Of a stretch of DNA of 64,000 nt, positions 25,104 to 34,526 are shown piece after piece. The notes beneath the pieces are model-generated. The model saw nothing but the letters and a program-made list of their open reading frames with translations, searched no databases and was not told the DNA's origin. The position numbers were made by a program, and so were the translations under genes. The DNA is taken from contig NZ_CP100448.1 in NCBI RefSeq assembly GCF_024227715.1, forward strand, positions 1,943,655-2,007,654, read 5' to 3'. The stretch is from Halomarina litorea (GTDB lineage: Archaea; Halobacteriota; Halobacteria; Halobacteriales; Haloarculaceae). Each line of letters starts with the position of its first letter. The first letter of the stretch is position 1.

Positions 25104-26399
25104 ATGGACGTCCACGTCTCGCAGTCGTCTGTCTCGGGGAGCGCACGCGTCCCCCCGTCGAAGAGCTACACCCACCGGGCCATCCTCGCGGCCGGGTACG
25201 CCGAGGGGGCGACGGTGCACCGACCGCTCGTCAGCGCCGACACGAAGGCGACGATGCGGGCGGTGGAGGCCTACGGCGGCGGTGTCGAGCGGTCGGCCGA
25301 CGACAGCCGCCTCACCGTCGAGGGCTTCGACGGCAGGCCCGACGTCCCCGACGACGTCATCGACTGCGCCAACAGTGGAACCACGATGCGCCTCGTCACC
25401 GGGACGGCCGCCCTCGGCGACGGCCTCACCGTCCTCACGGGCGACGGGTCGCTTCGCTCCCGACCGCAGGGACCCCTCCTCGACGCGATCGAGCAACTGG
25501 GTGGGCGCGCCGAGAGCACGCGGGGGAACGGGCAGGCCCCCCTCGTCGTCGGCGGCGCAATCGACGGCGGCCGGGTGTCGATTCCGGGCGACGTCTCCTC
25601 GCAGTACATCACCGCCCTGTTGATGGCCGGCGCGGTGACCCCGGAGGGCATCGACGTCGAACTGGAGACCGAACTCAAGAGCGCGCCGTACGTCGAGATA
25701 ACCCGCGAGGTCCTCGCCGACTTCGGCGTGGAGACCGAGCACACCGACGCGGGGTTCACCGTCCCCGGCGGGCAGTCCTACGACCCCGAGGGCGGCGAGT
25801 ACACCGTCCCCGGCGACTTCTCCTCGTCGTCGTACCTGCTCGCGATGGGCGTCCTCGCCGCCGACGGCCCCTTCGAGGTCCGAGGAGTCTACCCGAGCGC
25901 GCAGGGCGACTCGGCCATCGTCGACGTCCTCGAACGGATGGGCGCGGCCATCGAGTGGGACCGGGAGGACGGCGTCATCACCGTCGAGCGCTCCGGCCTC
26001 ACGGGCGTCGAAGTGGACGTGGGCGACACGCCGGACCTCCTGCCGACCATCGCCACCCTCGGGGCGGCCGCCGACGGCGAGACGCGCATCGTCAACGCCG
26101 AACACGTCCGCTACAAGGAGACCGACCGCGTGAGCGCGATGGCGACCGAACTGGAGAAGATGGGCGCGCGCGTCACGGAGGAACAGGACTCGCTGACCGT
26201 CCACGGCGGCGACTCGGAGCTTCGGGGAGCCGAAGTGGAAGGGTACGACGACCACCGCATCGTCATGTCGCTGGCCGTCGCGGGCCTCGTCGCCGAGGGG
26301 ACCACCACCGTCGAGGGGGCCGAACACGTCGACGTCTCGTTCCCCGGGTTCTTCGAGGTCCTCGCGGACGTCGGGGCCGAGGTCCACTGGGAGGAGTAG
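25104..26399 (+). CDS. aroA: 5-enolpyruvylshikimate-3-phosphate synthase
   Basis: This 431-residue shikimate pathway enzyme transfers enolpyruvyl from PEP to shikimate-3-phosphate. Signatures include [11 protein letters not shown] near residue 13-23, [14 protein letters not shown] near 90, and RYKETDR with the later DDHRIVMS. The length and two-domain layout are normal. It is followed tail-to-tail by a DUF6653 gene (1 bp gap); aroC lies 2.7 kb downstream on the same strand. Confidence 0.96.
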   Translation: MDVHVSQSSVSGSARVPPSKSYTHRAILAAGYAEGATVHRPLVSADTKATMRAVEAYGGGVERSADDSRLTVEGFDGRPDVPDDVIDCANSGTTMRLVTGTAALGDGLTVLTGDGSLRSRPQGPLLDAIEQLGGRAESTRGNGQAPLVVGGAIDGGRVSIPGDVSSQYITALLMAGAVTPEGIDVELETELKSAPYVEITREVLADFGVETEHTDAGFTVPGGQSYDPEGGEYTVPGDFSSSSYLLAMGVLAADGPFEVRGVYPSAQGDSAIVDVLERMGAAIEWDREDGVITVERSGLTGVEVDVGDTPDLLPTIATLGAAADGETRIVNAEHVRYKETDRVSAMATELEKMGARVTEEQDSLTVHGGDSELRGAEVEGYDDHRIVMSLAVAGLVAEGTTTVEGAEHVDVSFPGFFEVLADVGAEVHWEE

Positions 26400-26400
26400 G

Positions 26401-26853
26401 CTACTCGGCCTCCGCCTCCGTCCGCCGAACGATTTCCGCAATCCACCACAGCTTCAGGCCCATCAGGCCGAACGTCCCCAGAACCGTCCCGAGGGGGCGC
26501 TTCCGAATCGCGGCCCAGAGCGCGTACCCCGAAACGGGCAGGTTCAGCAGGTTGAGGACGTTCGGGTAGGAGAAACTCACCGTTCCGTTTCCCGCCCGGA
26601 GCCACTCGCGTTCGGCGAGGACCCCGCGACTCATCCACGCGTCGGGGCTGTCGGGCCTCGGAAAGAGGACGGGATTGACGGCGGTGTAACCGATGGCCGC
26701 CGCCAGCAGTCGCCAGTCCCGGCGGTAGAGGGCGTACAGGAGGACGGGACCGGTCGCCAAGCGCGTCCACCCGCTCCACGGGTTCGAGTGGCGCTCCCAG
26801 AAGGTGTCGGCGAGGCGGTCCCGGCGCGTGCGGGTCCGCGTGTCGGATGCCAT
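26401..26853 (-). CDS. DUF6653 membrane-associated protein
   Basis: This 150-residue protein has hydrophobic segments near residues 30-60 (LATGPVLLYALY, LLAAAIGYTAVNPVLFP) and 95-140, and the conserved pattern FWERHSNPWSGWTR near the N-terminus and VLNLLNLPVSGYALW. I recognise it as the haloarchaeal/bacterial DUF6653 family, whose role is unknown. It sits opposite in strand between aroA and the Fe-ADH-fold gene. Confidence 0.72.
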   Translation of the reverse strand: MASDTRTRTRRDRLADTFWERHSNPWSGWTRLATGPVLLYALYRRDWRLLAAAIGYTAVNPVLFPRPDSPDAWMSRGVLAEREWLRAGNGTVSFSYPNVLNLLNLPVSGYALWAAIRKRPLGTVLGTFGLMGLKLWWIAEIVRRTEAEAE

Positions 26854-26936
26854 GTTCCCTCTAGGTCGTCCTTCGGCGTAGCCGCGTCGCCCGGCACGCC
26901 AACTGTTAACCCGCGACCGGGCGTCCTCGAATCACC

Positions 26937-28124
26937 ATGGACCCAATCGGCGGTTTCGAGTACGACAACGTGGCCGGGCGCATCGCCTTCGGCCGGGGGT
27001 GCGTCGCGGACCTCTCGGAGGCCCTCGCGAATCTCGGCGCGGACCGCGCGCTGGTCGTCTGCGGGTCGAACGTCGGCGCGAACAGGGGGACGATGGACCC
27101 CATCAGAGAGGGCCTCGGCGACCGACTCGTCGGCATCTTCGACGGCACGGCCCCCGACAAGAACGCCCGCTGCGCCTTCGAGGGGCGCGAGGCGATGGCC
27201 GACCACGGCGCGGACGCACTCGTCGCGGTCGGCGGCGGGAGCAGCATCGACGTGGCTCGCGCGATGCGGGCGCTTCACGCCGACGGGCGGAGCTACGACG
27301 AGGTCAGGGAGGCGGCCGAGGAACAGGGGCGTCTCCCCATCCCCGACGCCGACTTCGTCCCCCTCGTCGCCGTGCCGACGACGCTCGCGGGCGCCGACCT
27401 CTCGACGGTCGGGTCGGTGACCTTCCGCGAGGGCGAGGCGACCCTCGGCGCGGGCTACATCGACCCCGACCTGATGCTCGAGGCGCTGTTCTACGACCCG
27501 GACCTCTTCGAGACCACCCCCGTGGGTGCGCTCGTCGGGTCGGCGATGAACGGCTTCGACAAGGGCATCGAGGCGCTGTACGCCCGCGGCGCGAACCCGC
27601 TGACCGACGCGACGTCGCTTCGCGGCCTCGCGCTCCTGCGGCCCTCGTTGCCCCACGTCGCCGACGACGACCGGCCTCCGGGGGTGATGGACAACGCCGT
27701 CGCGGGAATCGTCGCCGTCCAGTACGGACGGGCCACCCGGGACCCGGGGCTCCTGTCGCTGATTCACGCCTTCGGCCACGGCCTGCGCGAGGAGGGCGTC
27801 CAGCAGGGCGTCGCGCACGCGGTGATGGCCCCACCGGCCCTCGACTACCTCTTCGAACAGGTCGACGGCCGCCGCGATTTGCTCGCCGAATCGCTCGGCG
27901 TGGGCGACGACGAGGACCCCGCAGAGGGCGTCGTGAGCGCCGTCGCGGACGTCCGCGACGGGATGGGGCTGCCGTCGCGCCTCCGCGACCTGGAGGAGGT
28001 GGAGGAGGACGCCCTTCCCCGAATCGCCCGCGTGGTCGCCGAGGACGGCTTCATGGCGAACGCGCCGGCGGGACTGGACGCCACCGAGGAGGAACTGCTG
28101 GCGGTCCTCGAAGGCGCGTGGTGA
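26937..28124 (+). CDS. Iron-containing alcohol dehydrogenase fold, metal ligands mostly lost
   Basis: This 395-residue protein has the two-domain group III alcohol dehydrogenase/dehydroquinate synthase fold: GGGSSIDVARAM for dinucleotide binding, VPTTLAGADLST, and HAFGHGLREEG. By hand alignment with lactaldehyde reductase, the metal ligands Asp, His, His, His become N205, K209, H277 and Q290, so only one of four is kept (MNGFDKGIE replaces MDALTHAIE; QQGVAH replaces PHGVAN). A normal iron- or zinc-dependent reaction is therefore unlikely. It sits between aroA and aroC, with a winged-helix gene between it and aroC. It might be an unusual metal-free dehydrogenase or a regulatory protein. Confidence 0.78.
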   Translation: MDPIGGFEYDNVAGRIAFGRGCVADLSEALANLGADRALVVCGSNVGANRGTMDPIREGLGDRLVGIFDGTAPDKNARCAFEGREAMADHGADALVAVGGGSSIDVARAMRALHADGRSYDEVREAAEEQGRLPIPDADFVPLVAVPTTLAGADLSTVGSVTFREGEATLGAGYIDPDLMLEALFYDPDLFETTPVGALVGSAMNGFDKGIEALYARGANPLTDATSLRGLALLRPSLPHVADDDRPPGVMDNAVAGIVAVQYGRATRDPGLLSLIHAFGHGLREEGVQQGVAHAVMAPPALDYLFEQVDGRRDLLAESLGVGDDEDPAEGVVSAVADVRDGMGLPSRLRDLEEVEEDALPRIARVVAEDGFMANAPAGLDATEEELLAVLEGAW

Positions 28125-28129
28125 CCTGA

Positions 28130-28981
28130 CTACCGATCGGAACGCGATACGTCGGTGACGGTCCCGTCGGAGCCGACGCGCGCGGTCAGCGTGTCGCCGT
28201 CGAGTGTCACCTCGATGATGACAGCCTCGCCGTCGATAGTTTCGTCGGTGGTGAGGTGCGATGAGAGCCGCCACGACGGGGTCATCCCGAGGTCAATACC
28301 GTGGTCGTGGAAGAACCCCTGAGCGGCGGGGTGGTAGCGGACGGGCGTGCTGGCGGAGGTGCTGGCGAGGTCACCACAGCGCTCGCAGCGCCACTCGACG
28401 CGCGGCGGGTCCTCGTCGATGTCGAGGGAACCGGCCAGTCGTCCGGCGCAGTTGGCACAGAACCCGGCGGTGATGCGCTGGAAGAGCGTCCAGAGCCACC
28501 GATCGAACGCGCCGGGCAGTTCCTCGCGGTCGTACTGGTCGAGGGTCCCCGGCGGGAAGGAAAACTGGTTCCGGAATACCTCGCAGGCGGTACAGTGGAC
28601 GTGGACCTGTTCGTCGTCGTAGGTGACTCGGAGGGTGTTCCCGCCGCAAGACGGACAGGGGTCGTCGAGTTCGATGGGGTCCATCGAGGCGACGGCGGTG
28701 TAGGTCCCCGCGACGAGTGCGCCCACGAGCTGGAGACCCGCCAGCGTGAGTTCGTAGCCCTCGTCGTCCTGTTTGACGAACGTCCCGACGAGTTTGCCGA
28801 GGTGGTAGTTGAACTGCCCGGAGTCGCGCACCCCGACCCGTTCGCGCAGGCCGGAGAACGAGACGGGACCGTCGGACTCGACGAGGGCGCGGAGGATGCC
28901 GAGGCGCGTCTCGTTGCCCAGCAGGGCGAACATCGCCTCGGGCGGCCGGCGCTCGACGCTGACGCCGTTCGTGTCACTCAT
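28130..28981 (-). CDS. ArsR-like winged-helix protein with zinc ribbons
   Basis: This 283-residue regulator has an N-terminal winged helix (ALLGNETRLGILRALVES, VRDSGQFNYHLGKLVG) of the ArsR type, followed by two zinc-ribbon pairs: CPSCGG with CTAC, and FCANCAGR with CERCGD. It probably binds DNA; the sensor ligand is unknown. It matches a common haloarchaeal family with this architecture (DUF7351-like, name uncertain). It converges with the Fe-ADH-fold gene (5 bp gap) and is divergent from aroC. Confidence 0.85.
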   Translation of the reverse strand: MSDTNGVSVERRPPEAMFALLGNETRLGILRALVESDGPVSFSGLRERVGVRDSGQFNYHLGKLVGTFVKQDDEGYELTLAGLQLVGALVAGTYTAVASMDPIELDDPCPSCGGNTLRVTYDDEQVHVHCTACEVFRNQFSFPPGTLDQYDREELPGAFDRWLWTLFQRITAGFCANCAGRLAGSLDIDEDPPRVEWRCERCGDLASTSASTPVRYHPAAQGFFHDHGIDLGMTPSWRLSSHLTTDETIDGEAVIIEVTLDGDTLTARVGSDGTVTDVSRSDR

Positions 28982-29074
28982 GGCGGAGTTGGCGGTGCCC
29001 GTCGGCTTGAGGCTGTCGGGCGGCGCGTTGCGCGTTCTGCAAGGTTGAAATGCCCGCACCACCCAGCGAGGGTA

Positions 29075-30247
29075 ATGAACGGCAATCAGTTCGGGCGGCT
29101 CTTCCGCGTCACCACCTACGGCGAGAGCCACGGCGAGGCGATGGGGGCCACGATTTCGGGCTGTCCCGCGGGCGTCGAACTCGACACCGAGGCGGTCCAG
29201 CGCGAACTCGACCGGCGCAAGCCCGGCCAGTCGATGATAACGACGAGTCGGGGCGAACCCGACCACGTCGAGATTCAGTCGGGGGTTCAGGACGGTTACA
29301 CGACGGGGACGCCCATCGGGATGGTCGTCCAGAACAAGGACGCCCGCTCGGGCAAGTACGAACCGTACGTCACCGCGCCGCGCCCGAGTCACGGCGACTT
29401 CACCTACTCCGCGAAGTTCGGCACGCGCAACTGGGGCGGCGGCGGGCGCTCTTCGGCCCGCGAGACGGTCAACTGGGTCGCGGCGGGTGCGGTGGCCAGA
29501 CAGGTCCTCGAGCAGAGCGAGTACGACGTGCAGGTGAAAGCCCACGTCAACCAGATCGGCGACATCGAGGCCCCCGAGGTCACCTTCGAGGAGATGCTCG
29601 AACACACCGAGGAGAACGAGGTGCGCTGTGCCCACCCCGAGACGGCCGAGGCGATGCGCGAGCGTATCGACCAGTACCAGCAGGAGGGCGACTCCATCGG
29701 CGGGGCCATCTACTTCGAGGCGCGCGGCGTCCCCCGCGGACTCGGCGCACCCCGTTTCGACTCCTTCCCGGCGCGCCTGGGACAGGCGCTCATGGCCGTC
29801 CCCGCGACGACGGCCTTCGAGTTCGGTCTCGGCCGGGACGCGCGCTCCGTGACTGGGTCCGAGCGAAACGAGGACTGGGAGTTCGACGAGGACGGCGACC
29901 CCCGGCCCGTCGCCAACGACCACGGCGGCCTGCAGGGCGGCATCACGACGGGCGAACCCATCTACGGCGAAGTGACGCTCCACGCGCCCACGTCCATCCC
30001 GAAGAAACAGCGGACCGTGGACTGGGAGACGCGCGAGGAGAAGGAGATTCAGGTCGTGGGCCGTCACGACCCCGTCCTGCCGCCACGCGGCGTCCCCGTC
30101 GTGGAGGCGATGTGCTACCTCACCGTCCTCGACTTCATGTTGCTCGGCGGGCGCATCAACCCCGATCGACTGGACGCTGACGTCGGCCAGTACGACACCG
30201 ACTACCACCCGCGCAGTCCGGAGAACGTCGCACGGGACGAGGAGTAG
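29075..30247 (+). CDS. aroC: Chorismate synthase
   Basis: This 390-residue FMN-dependent enzyme makes chorismate from EPSP, the last step of the shikimate pathway. Signatures are GESHGEAMGATISGCPAG near the N-terminus, QNKDARSGKYEPYVTAPRP, the NWGGGGRSSARETVNWVAAG region, and the C-terminal RHDPVLPPRGVPVVEAM. It starts MNGNQFGRLFRVTTYGE and is 19 bp before the UDG gene. Confidence 0.97.
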   Translation: MNGNQFGRLFRVTTYGESHGEAMGATISGCPAGVELDTEAVQRELDRRKPGQSMITTSRGEPDHVEIQSGVQDGYTTGTPIGMVVQNKDARSGKYEPYVTAPRPSHGDFTYSAKFGTRNWGGGGRSSARETVNWVAAGAVARQVLEQSEYDVQVKAHVNQIGDIEAPEVTFEEMLEHTEENEVRCAHPETAEAMRERIDQYQQEGDSIGGAIYFEARGVPRGLGAPRFDSFPARLGQALMAVPATTAFEFGLGRDARSVTGSERNEDWEFDEDGDPRPVANDHGGLQGGITTGEPIYGEVTLHAPTSIPKKQRTVDWETREEKEIQVVGRHDPVLPPRGVPVVEAMCYLTVLDFMLLGGRINPDRLDADVGQYDTDYHPRSPENVARDEE

Positions 30248-30265
30248 TCCGGCACGACCACGAAC

Positions 30266-30889
30266 ATGGACGCCCGTCAGGACCGCCTCGCCAATCCCCT
30301 CGGGATGGACGAGGACTGCGCCGCCTGCCCCGACCTCTGTGAGACGCGCTCCCGGGTCGTCCACGGCTACGGCCCCGTCGACGCCGACGTGGTGGTCGTC
30401 GGCGAGATGCCGAGTTCGGAGGCCGACGACTCCGGGGGACCGTTCGAGGGGACGCAGGTCCCCGGGATGCTCGCGGAACTGGGCCTGTGGGACGAGGCGT
30501 CGGACGAACCCCACGACGCCTACCTCACCCACCTCACGCGCTGTCGCCACCCCGACCGGGGACCGACCGACTCGGAGGAACGGAACTGCGACGCCTTCCT
30601 GAGCGCAGACGTGCGGATGGTGAGTCCCGAACTCCTCGTCCCCGTGGGCGGACGCGCCCTGCGCGCTCTCGCCGCGGACCACACGACCCGTGACCCGACG
30701 ACCCTCGACGTCGAGGCGTGTCACGCCACCACGGTACGAGGGCGGGGGTTCGACCTCCTCCCGACCGTCGCCGACCCGGACGAGGCGGAGCGCGCGGCGT
30801 TCGTCGCCCACGTCCGCGGGGAACTGGGGCGGGACTACCGACAGACGAAGGGGCGGCGCGGGAGCGAATCGCGGGCGCGTGAGGAGTGA
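30266..30889 (+). CDS. Uracil-DNA glycosylase superfamily protein, motif II changed
   Basis: This 207-residue protein resembles the Fe-S uracil-DNA glycosylases (families 4/5). All four cluster cysteines are in place: C18, C21, C93 and C108 (CAACPDLC, TRCRHPDRG, RNCDAFL). Motif I is GEMPSSEADDSGGPF, close to GEaPG.xEd..GxPF. The second catalytic motif, normally PtxHPS with a histidine, reads LLPTVADPDEA here, so that histidine is absent. Base excision may be impaired or the specificity altered. It follows aroC by 18 bp. Confidence 0.8.
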   Translation: MDARQDRLANPLGMDEDCAACPDLCETRSRVVHGYGPVDADVVVVGEMPSSEADDSGGPFEGTQVPGMLAELGLWDEASDEPHDAYLTHLTRCRHPDRGPTDSEERNCDAFLSADVRMVSPELLVPVGGRALRALAADHTTRDPTTLDVEACHATTVRGRGFDLLPTVADPDEAERAAFVAHVRGELGRDYRQTKGRRGSESRAREE

Positions 30890-30937
30890 CCCCTGCCGGG
30901 GAACGTTATTTGGTACCACGGCGAAAACCCGCGACCG

Positions 30938-32635
30938 ATGCCGTGGCACCTCACCCTCGACGAGTCCTCCTACGAGGCGGCCCGCGAGTCGTTCTCGTGG
31001 GACCTCCCGCCCGACTACAACCTCGCGCACGACTTCCTGCGAAAACACGAGGACACGAGAAAGCCCGCGCTCCACATGGCGTACCCGGACGGAAACCGCG
31101 AGCACTTCTCCTTCGCCGCCCTCGACCGCCTGTCGAACCGCCTCGCGAACGGCCTCGCCGAACGCGGCGTCGGGCGGGGCGACCGGGTGGCCGTCGTCCT
31201 CTCCCAGCGACCCGAGAACGCCCTCACGCACCTCGCGTGCTGGAAGCTCGGGGCGATTTCGATTCCCCTCTCGGTCCTCTTCGGGGAGGAGGGCCTGCGC
31301 TACCGACTGGACGACGGCGGAGCCGAGGTGGTCGTCACCGCACCCGATAGGACGGCGACGGTCCTCGACGTCGCGCCGGAGTGCGAGGCGCTGGAACACG
31401 TCGTGGAGGCGACCGAGGGGGGCGACGTGGACGACGCGGGCGAGGTCCCGGACGGGGCCGTCGCCTTCGCAGACGTCCTCGCGGACGACGACACGTTCGA
31501 CATCGTCGAGACGGACCCGGAGACGCCCGCCATCATCATCTACACCAGCGGGTCGACCGGACCGCCGAAGGGCGTCCTGCACGGTCACGGCGTCTGGGTG
31601 GGCCACTGCCCGGCGTTCTCGATGTACTTTGAACACGACGTGACGGGCGTCCACTGGACACCCGCCGACTGGGCGTGGATCGGCGCGCTGGGCGACCTCG
31701 TCTTCCCGGCGTGGCACTACGGGCAACCCGTCCTCGGCGCGCCGTCGAAGAAGTTCGACCCCCAGCGGGCGTTCAGGCTCATGGGCGAGTTCGACGTGAC
31801 CAACGCGTTCGTCCCGCCGACGGCCATCCGCATGATGATGAACGTCGAGGACCCCGCCGACGCCTACGACCTCTCGCTCCGGGCCATCTGCTCGGGGGGC
31901 GAACCGCTCACGCCCGAGATTCTCGACTGGGCCGACGAGGAACTCGCGGGCACCGCCGTCAACGAACTGTACGGACAGACCGAGGCCAACCTGCTGGTGA
32001 CGAACTGTCGGCAGTGGTTCCCCGCGCGGGCCGGGAGCATGGGGAAACCCGTCCCCGGCCACGAGGTGGGCGTCATCGACCCCGAGACGGGCGAGGCGGT
32101 TCCGGTGGGCGAGGAGGGCGAGATAGCCGTCCGGCGCGAGGGCGACCCGGTCGTCTTCCGGGAGTACTGGAACCAGCCCGAGAAGACGGCCGACGCGACG
32201 GTGAGCGGGTGGCACCGGACCGGTGACCTCGGCTACCGCGACGAGGACGGCTACGTCTGGTTCAAGTCGCGCGACGACGACGTCATCATCACGGCGGGCT
32301 ACCGCGTCGGTCCCGGCGAGGTGGAGAGCGTCCTCCTCGAACACCCGGACGTGGAGCAGGTGGGCGTCGTCGGCGTCCCCGACGAGACGCGCGGCGAGGT
32401 CATCAAGGCGTTCGTCCAACCCGTCGCGGGCGTGCGCGGCGACGCCGCCCTCCGCGAGGAACTCCAGGACCTCGTGCGCGAGCGACTGGCCAAACACGAG
32501 TACCCCCGGCGCATCCAGTTCGTCGAGGAACTGCCGACGACGACGACGGGGAAGATACAGCGCCGCGTCCTCCGCGAGTGGGAGACCGACGGCGGTTCGG
32601 ACGGGGACGGCGGCCCCGCGAATCAGTCGCCGTAG
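30938..32635 (+). CDS. Acyl-CoA synthetase (AMP-forming)
   Basis: This 565-residue ANL-superfamily ligase activates a fatty or short-chain acid with ATP and CoA. Motifs are YTSGSTGPPKGVLHGH (A3), ELYGQTEANLL (A5), GWHRTGDLGYRDEDGY (A7) and TGKIQRRVLR with the catalytic lysine at the end. The pattern suits the medium-chain acyl-CoA synthetase/acetyl-CoA synthetase-like subgroup. A GTTATTTGG element 29 bp before the ATG suggests a leaderless transcript. Its 3' end overlaps the convergent DUF gene by 13 bp. Confidence 0.92.
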   Translation: MPWHLTLDESSYEAARESFSWDLPPDYNLAHDFLRKHEDTRKPALHMAYPDGNREHFSFAALDRLSNRLANGLAERGVGRGDRVAVVLSQRPENALTHLACWKLGAISIPLSVLFGEEGLRYRLDDGGAEVVVTAPDRTATVLDVAPECEALEHVVEATEGGDVDDAGEVPDGAVAFADVLADDDTFDIVETDPETPAIIIYTSGSTGPPKGVLHGHGVWVGHCPAFSMYFEHDVTGVHWTPADWAWIGALGDLVFPAWHYGQPVLGAPSKKFDPQRAFRLMGEFDVTNAFVPPTAIRMMMNVEDPADAYDLSLRAICSGGEPLTPEILDWADEELAGTAVNELYGQTEANLLVTNCRQWFPARAGSMGKPVPGHEVGVIDPETGEAVPVGEEGEIAVRREGDPVVFREYWNQPEKTADATVSGWHRTGDLGYRDEDGYVWFKSRDDDVIITAGYRVGPGEVESVLLEHPDVEQVGVVGVPDETRGEVIKAFVQPVAGVRGDAALREELQDLVRERLAKHEYPRRIQFVEELPTTTTGKIQRRVLREWETDGGSDGDGGPANQSP

Positions 32636-33318
32636 CGACGGGCAATCTCGCGGTCGTACTCGTGGCGGACCCGCGTCTCGGCGCGGCGCATCGCGCGCAT
32701 CGACTCGTCCGTGTAGTCCACCGAGAGCGTCGGCAACCGGGCGGCGAGGGGGCCGCCGAGCAGTTCACTCGGGGTCAGGTCCGTCCGGAAGTCGAGCCAC
32801 TCGCGGTACGGGCGCATCTCGGGGGCGAACTCGAAGTTGGCGGCGACGAGCGTGCGCGCCTCCTCGGCCGTGAGCGACGCCCGCACCGCGTCCCAGAACG
32901 ACTCCTCGGGCGACGCGACGACGGGTTCGACCGTCTCGCCAGCGCGCTCGAACCGCCCGACGACGGCGTCGGCGACGGCCGCACGGGTTTCGGCGGGCGT
33001 TTCCGGGCCGAGGTTTCCGTAGTAGGCGTCGGCGGCGAGGATGGTCTCCCGGCGCGTCTCGACGGGGTCGCCCGCCGCCACGGCGTCGAGCATGGCGCTC
33101 ACCTGTCTCCGGGCGTCCTCGCGGAACCCCTCGATTTCGGGGCGGACGACGTACTCGTCGAGGAGGCGGTTCTGCTTGAGGAGAGCGTCGACCGCCCGGC
33201 CCGCGGCGTTGGTGCTCCCGCGGCGGACGGCGCGGACGGCGTCGAACTCGTCGTAGGTGGCCTCGACGATGGCGTCGACGGCGTCGAACAGGCCCGACTC
33301 GGTGGCCGCTCTGGTCAT
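32623..33318 (-). CDS. Conserved helical protein, unknown
   Basis: This 231-residue soluble protein is rich in helix-forming residues (EESFWDAVRASLTAEEAR, VRHEYDREIARRYGD) with no signal peptide or membrane segment. It looks like a haloarchaeal DUF whose family name I cannot fix. It is tail-to-tail with the acyl-CoA synthetase gene and overlaps it by 13 bp. The codon use is that of the host. Confidence 0.62.
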   Translation of the reverse strand: MTRAATESGLFDAVDAIVEATYDEFDAVRAVRRGSTNAAGRAVDALLKQNRLLDEYVVRPEIEGFREDARRQVSAMLDAVAAGDPVETRRETILAADAYYGNLGPETPAETRAAVADAVVGRFERAGETVEPVVASPEESFWDAVRASLTAEEARTLVAANFEFAPEMRPYREWLDFRTDLTPSELLGGPLAARLPTLSVDYTDESMRAMRRAETRVRHEYDREIARRYGD

Positions 33319-33392
33319 CGTCGGGACGAGGGGCCGCGCGTAGATGAGTCAGTCGGGTCGGTCGCCCCCGCCCACGGGCGACGAGTGAGGAG

Positions 33393-33599
33393 TCACCAGT
33401 ACGCGCTCTCCAGTCGCTGTGCCGCCCGCGACCCGAGGGCGGCCCCGAGGAGGGCGACGGCGGCGACCAGTCCGAGAACGACGGCCGACGGGGTGACGTA
33501 CGAACTGCCCAGCAGGTCGAGCACCGAGACGAGTGCGCCGAGGGCAACGACGACGACGGCGAGCACCGCGAGCGCGCCCGTCGTGCGGGAGAGTGCCAT
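33393..33599 (-). CDS. Two-span membrane peptide, 68 residues
   Basis: This small protein starts MALSRTTGALAVLAVVVVAL and has two hydrophobic helices (about 8-30 and 38-58), ending RAAQRLESAYW. The ATG at 33599 is preferred; the upstream part of the frame is not protein-like. It diverges from the DUF2064-like gene with 54 bp between starts. Function unknown. Confidence 0.6.
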   Translation of the reverse strand: MALSRTTGALAVLAVVVVALGALVSVLDLLGSSYVTPSAVVLGLVAAVALLGAALGSRAAQRLESAYW

Positions 33600-33653
33600 A
33601 TCCGGTGATTCCGAAGCCGGGAGCATAAAGCCGCCGGGGACGCGAGTGTCGGT

Positions 33654-34400
33654 ATGACCACCGTCGCCGTCCTCTGTGACCCGCCGCGACCCGGCCTCGT
33701 CCTCCCAGACCTCGTCGATTCCTCGCCGCTGTCGTCCGAGGAGGCCGCAGACCTCTACGCCGCCATGCTGGGCGACGTCTGTCGGGCCGTCGAGACCAGC
33801 GGCGGGGAGTTGCTCGTCAACTACCGCGACGACGACGCCCTCCCCGTCGACGGCGAGGGGAGCGCCGAGGCCGAGGTGCGTTCGGTCGTCCGGAACGCCC
33901 TCTCGGACCCCGACGAGGCGCGCTTCGAGGTGCAGGTCGGCGAGACGTTCGCCGGCCGCGCGGGCAACACCGCCACCCACCTCCTCGACGGCGAGGGCGT
34001 CACCTCCGTCGCCGTCGTCGAACCCACCGCCGCGTTCCTCGCCCGGTCGCACGTCGACAACGCGGCGATGAAACTCCGGTCCAGCGCCGTCGTCCTCGGT
34101 CCCTCCACACGGGGACGGGTGTACTACGCCGGCTTCCGCGAGACGGTGGACTTCGACGCCGCGTACACCGCCCCCGAGGTGGAGACGCTGACCGACCGCG
34201 GTCTCGACGCCGGCCACGACGTGGACTACCTGCCGATGCTCCCCGTCGTTGAGACGGGCGACGACCTCGCGGACGCACTCGCCCTCATCCGGGCGCGCCA
34301 GCGGGCGGGGCGCATCGTCCCCCAGATGACCGCCGCCGCACTGGACGATATCGGGGTGACCGTCGTGGGCGAGGGCGACGACCTGTCGATCGCGCGCTGA
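33654..34400 (+). CDS. DUF2064-like glycosyltransferase-fold protein
   Basis: This 248-residue protein resembles the DUF2064 family (CofC/nucleotidyltransferase-like Rossmann fold): an N-terminal TVAVLCDPPRPG strand-loop and the diagnostic VVLGPSTRGRVYYAGFRE. The GSDcP segment of DUF2064 is replaced by VDNAAMKLRSSA. It may be a nucleotide-sugar transferase, but no substrate is evident. The tRNA-Ser gene follows 40 bp after its stop. Confidence 0.65.
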   Translation: MTTVAVLCDPPRPGLVLPDLVDSSPLSSEEAADLYAAMLGDVCRAVETSGGELLVNYRDDDALPVDGEGSAEAEVRSVVRNALSDPDEARFEVQVGETFAGRAGNTATHLLDGEGVTSVAVVEPTAAFLARSHVDNAAMKLRSSAVVLGPSTRGRVYYAGFRETVDFDAAYTAPEVETLTDRGLDAGHDVDYLPMLPVVETGDDLADALALIRARQRAGRIVPQMTAAALDDIGVTVVGEGDDLSIAR

Positions 34401-34440
34401 CCGACAGCGAAAAGAGGCCCCCGCCGGAAGTCGGGGGTGT

Positions 34441-34526
34441 GGTGAGGTGGCGGAGCCTGGCCTAACGCGCCGGTCTTGAAAACCGGTGGCCTTCGTGCCT
34501 CCTGGGTTCGAATCCCAGCCTCACCG
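34441..34526 (+). tRNA. tRNA-Ser (anticodon UGA)
   Basis: The 86-nt cloverleaf has an acceptor stem GGTGAGG/CCTCACC with discriminator G, an anticodon stem-loop CCGGT-CTTGAAA-ACCGG (anticodon TGA, so UGA in RNA), a long variable arm (GGCCTTCGTGCC) expected of serine tRNA, and a T arm CTGGG-TTCGAAT-CCCAG. No intron is visible. It lies 40 bp downstream of the DUF2064-like gene. Confidence 0.93.

Noticed and set aside
28130-32497. A 1,455-codon open frame on the minus strand across the winged-helix, aroC, UDG and acyl-CoA synthetase genes
   Set aside because: Only its last 283 codons match a protein family. The rest is antisense to well-identified genes; long antisense frames are expected at this GC content.
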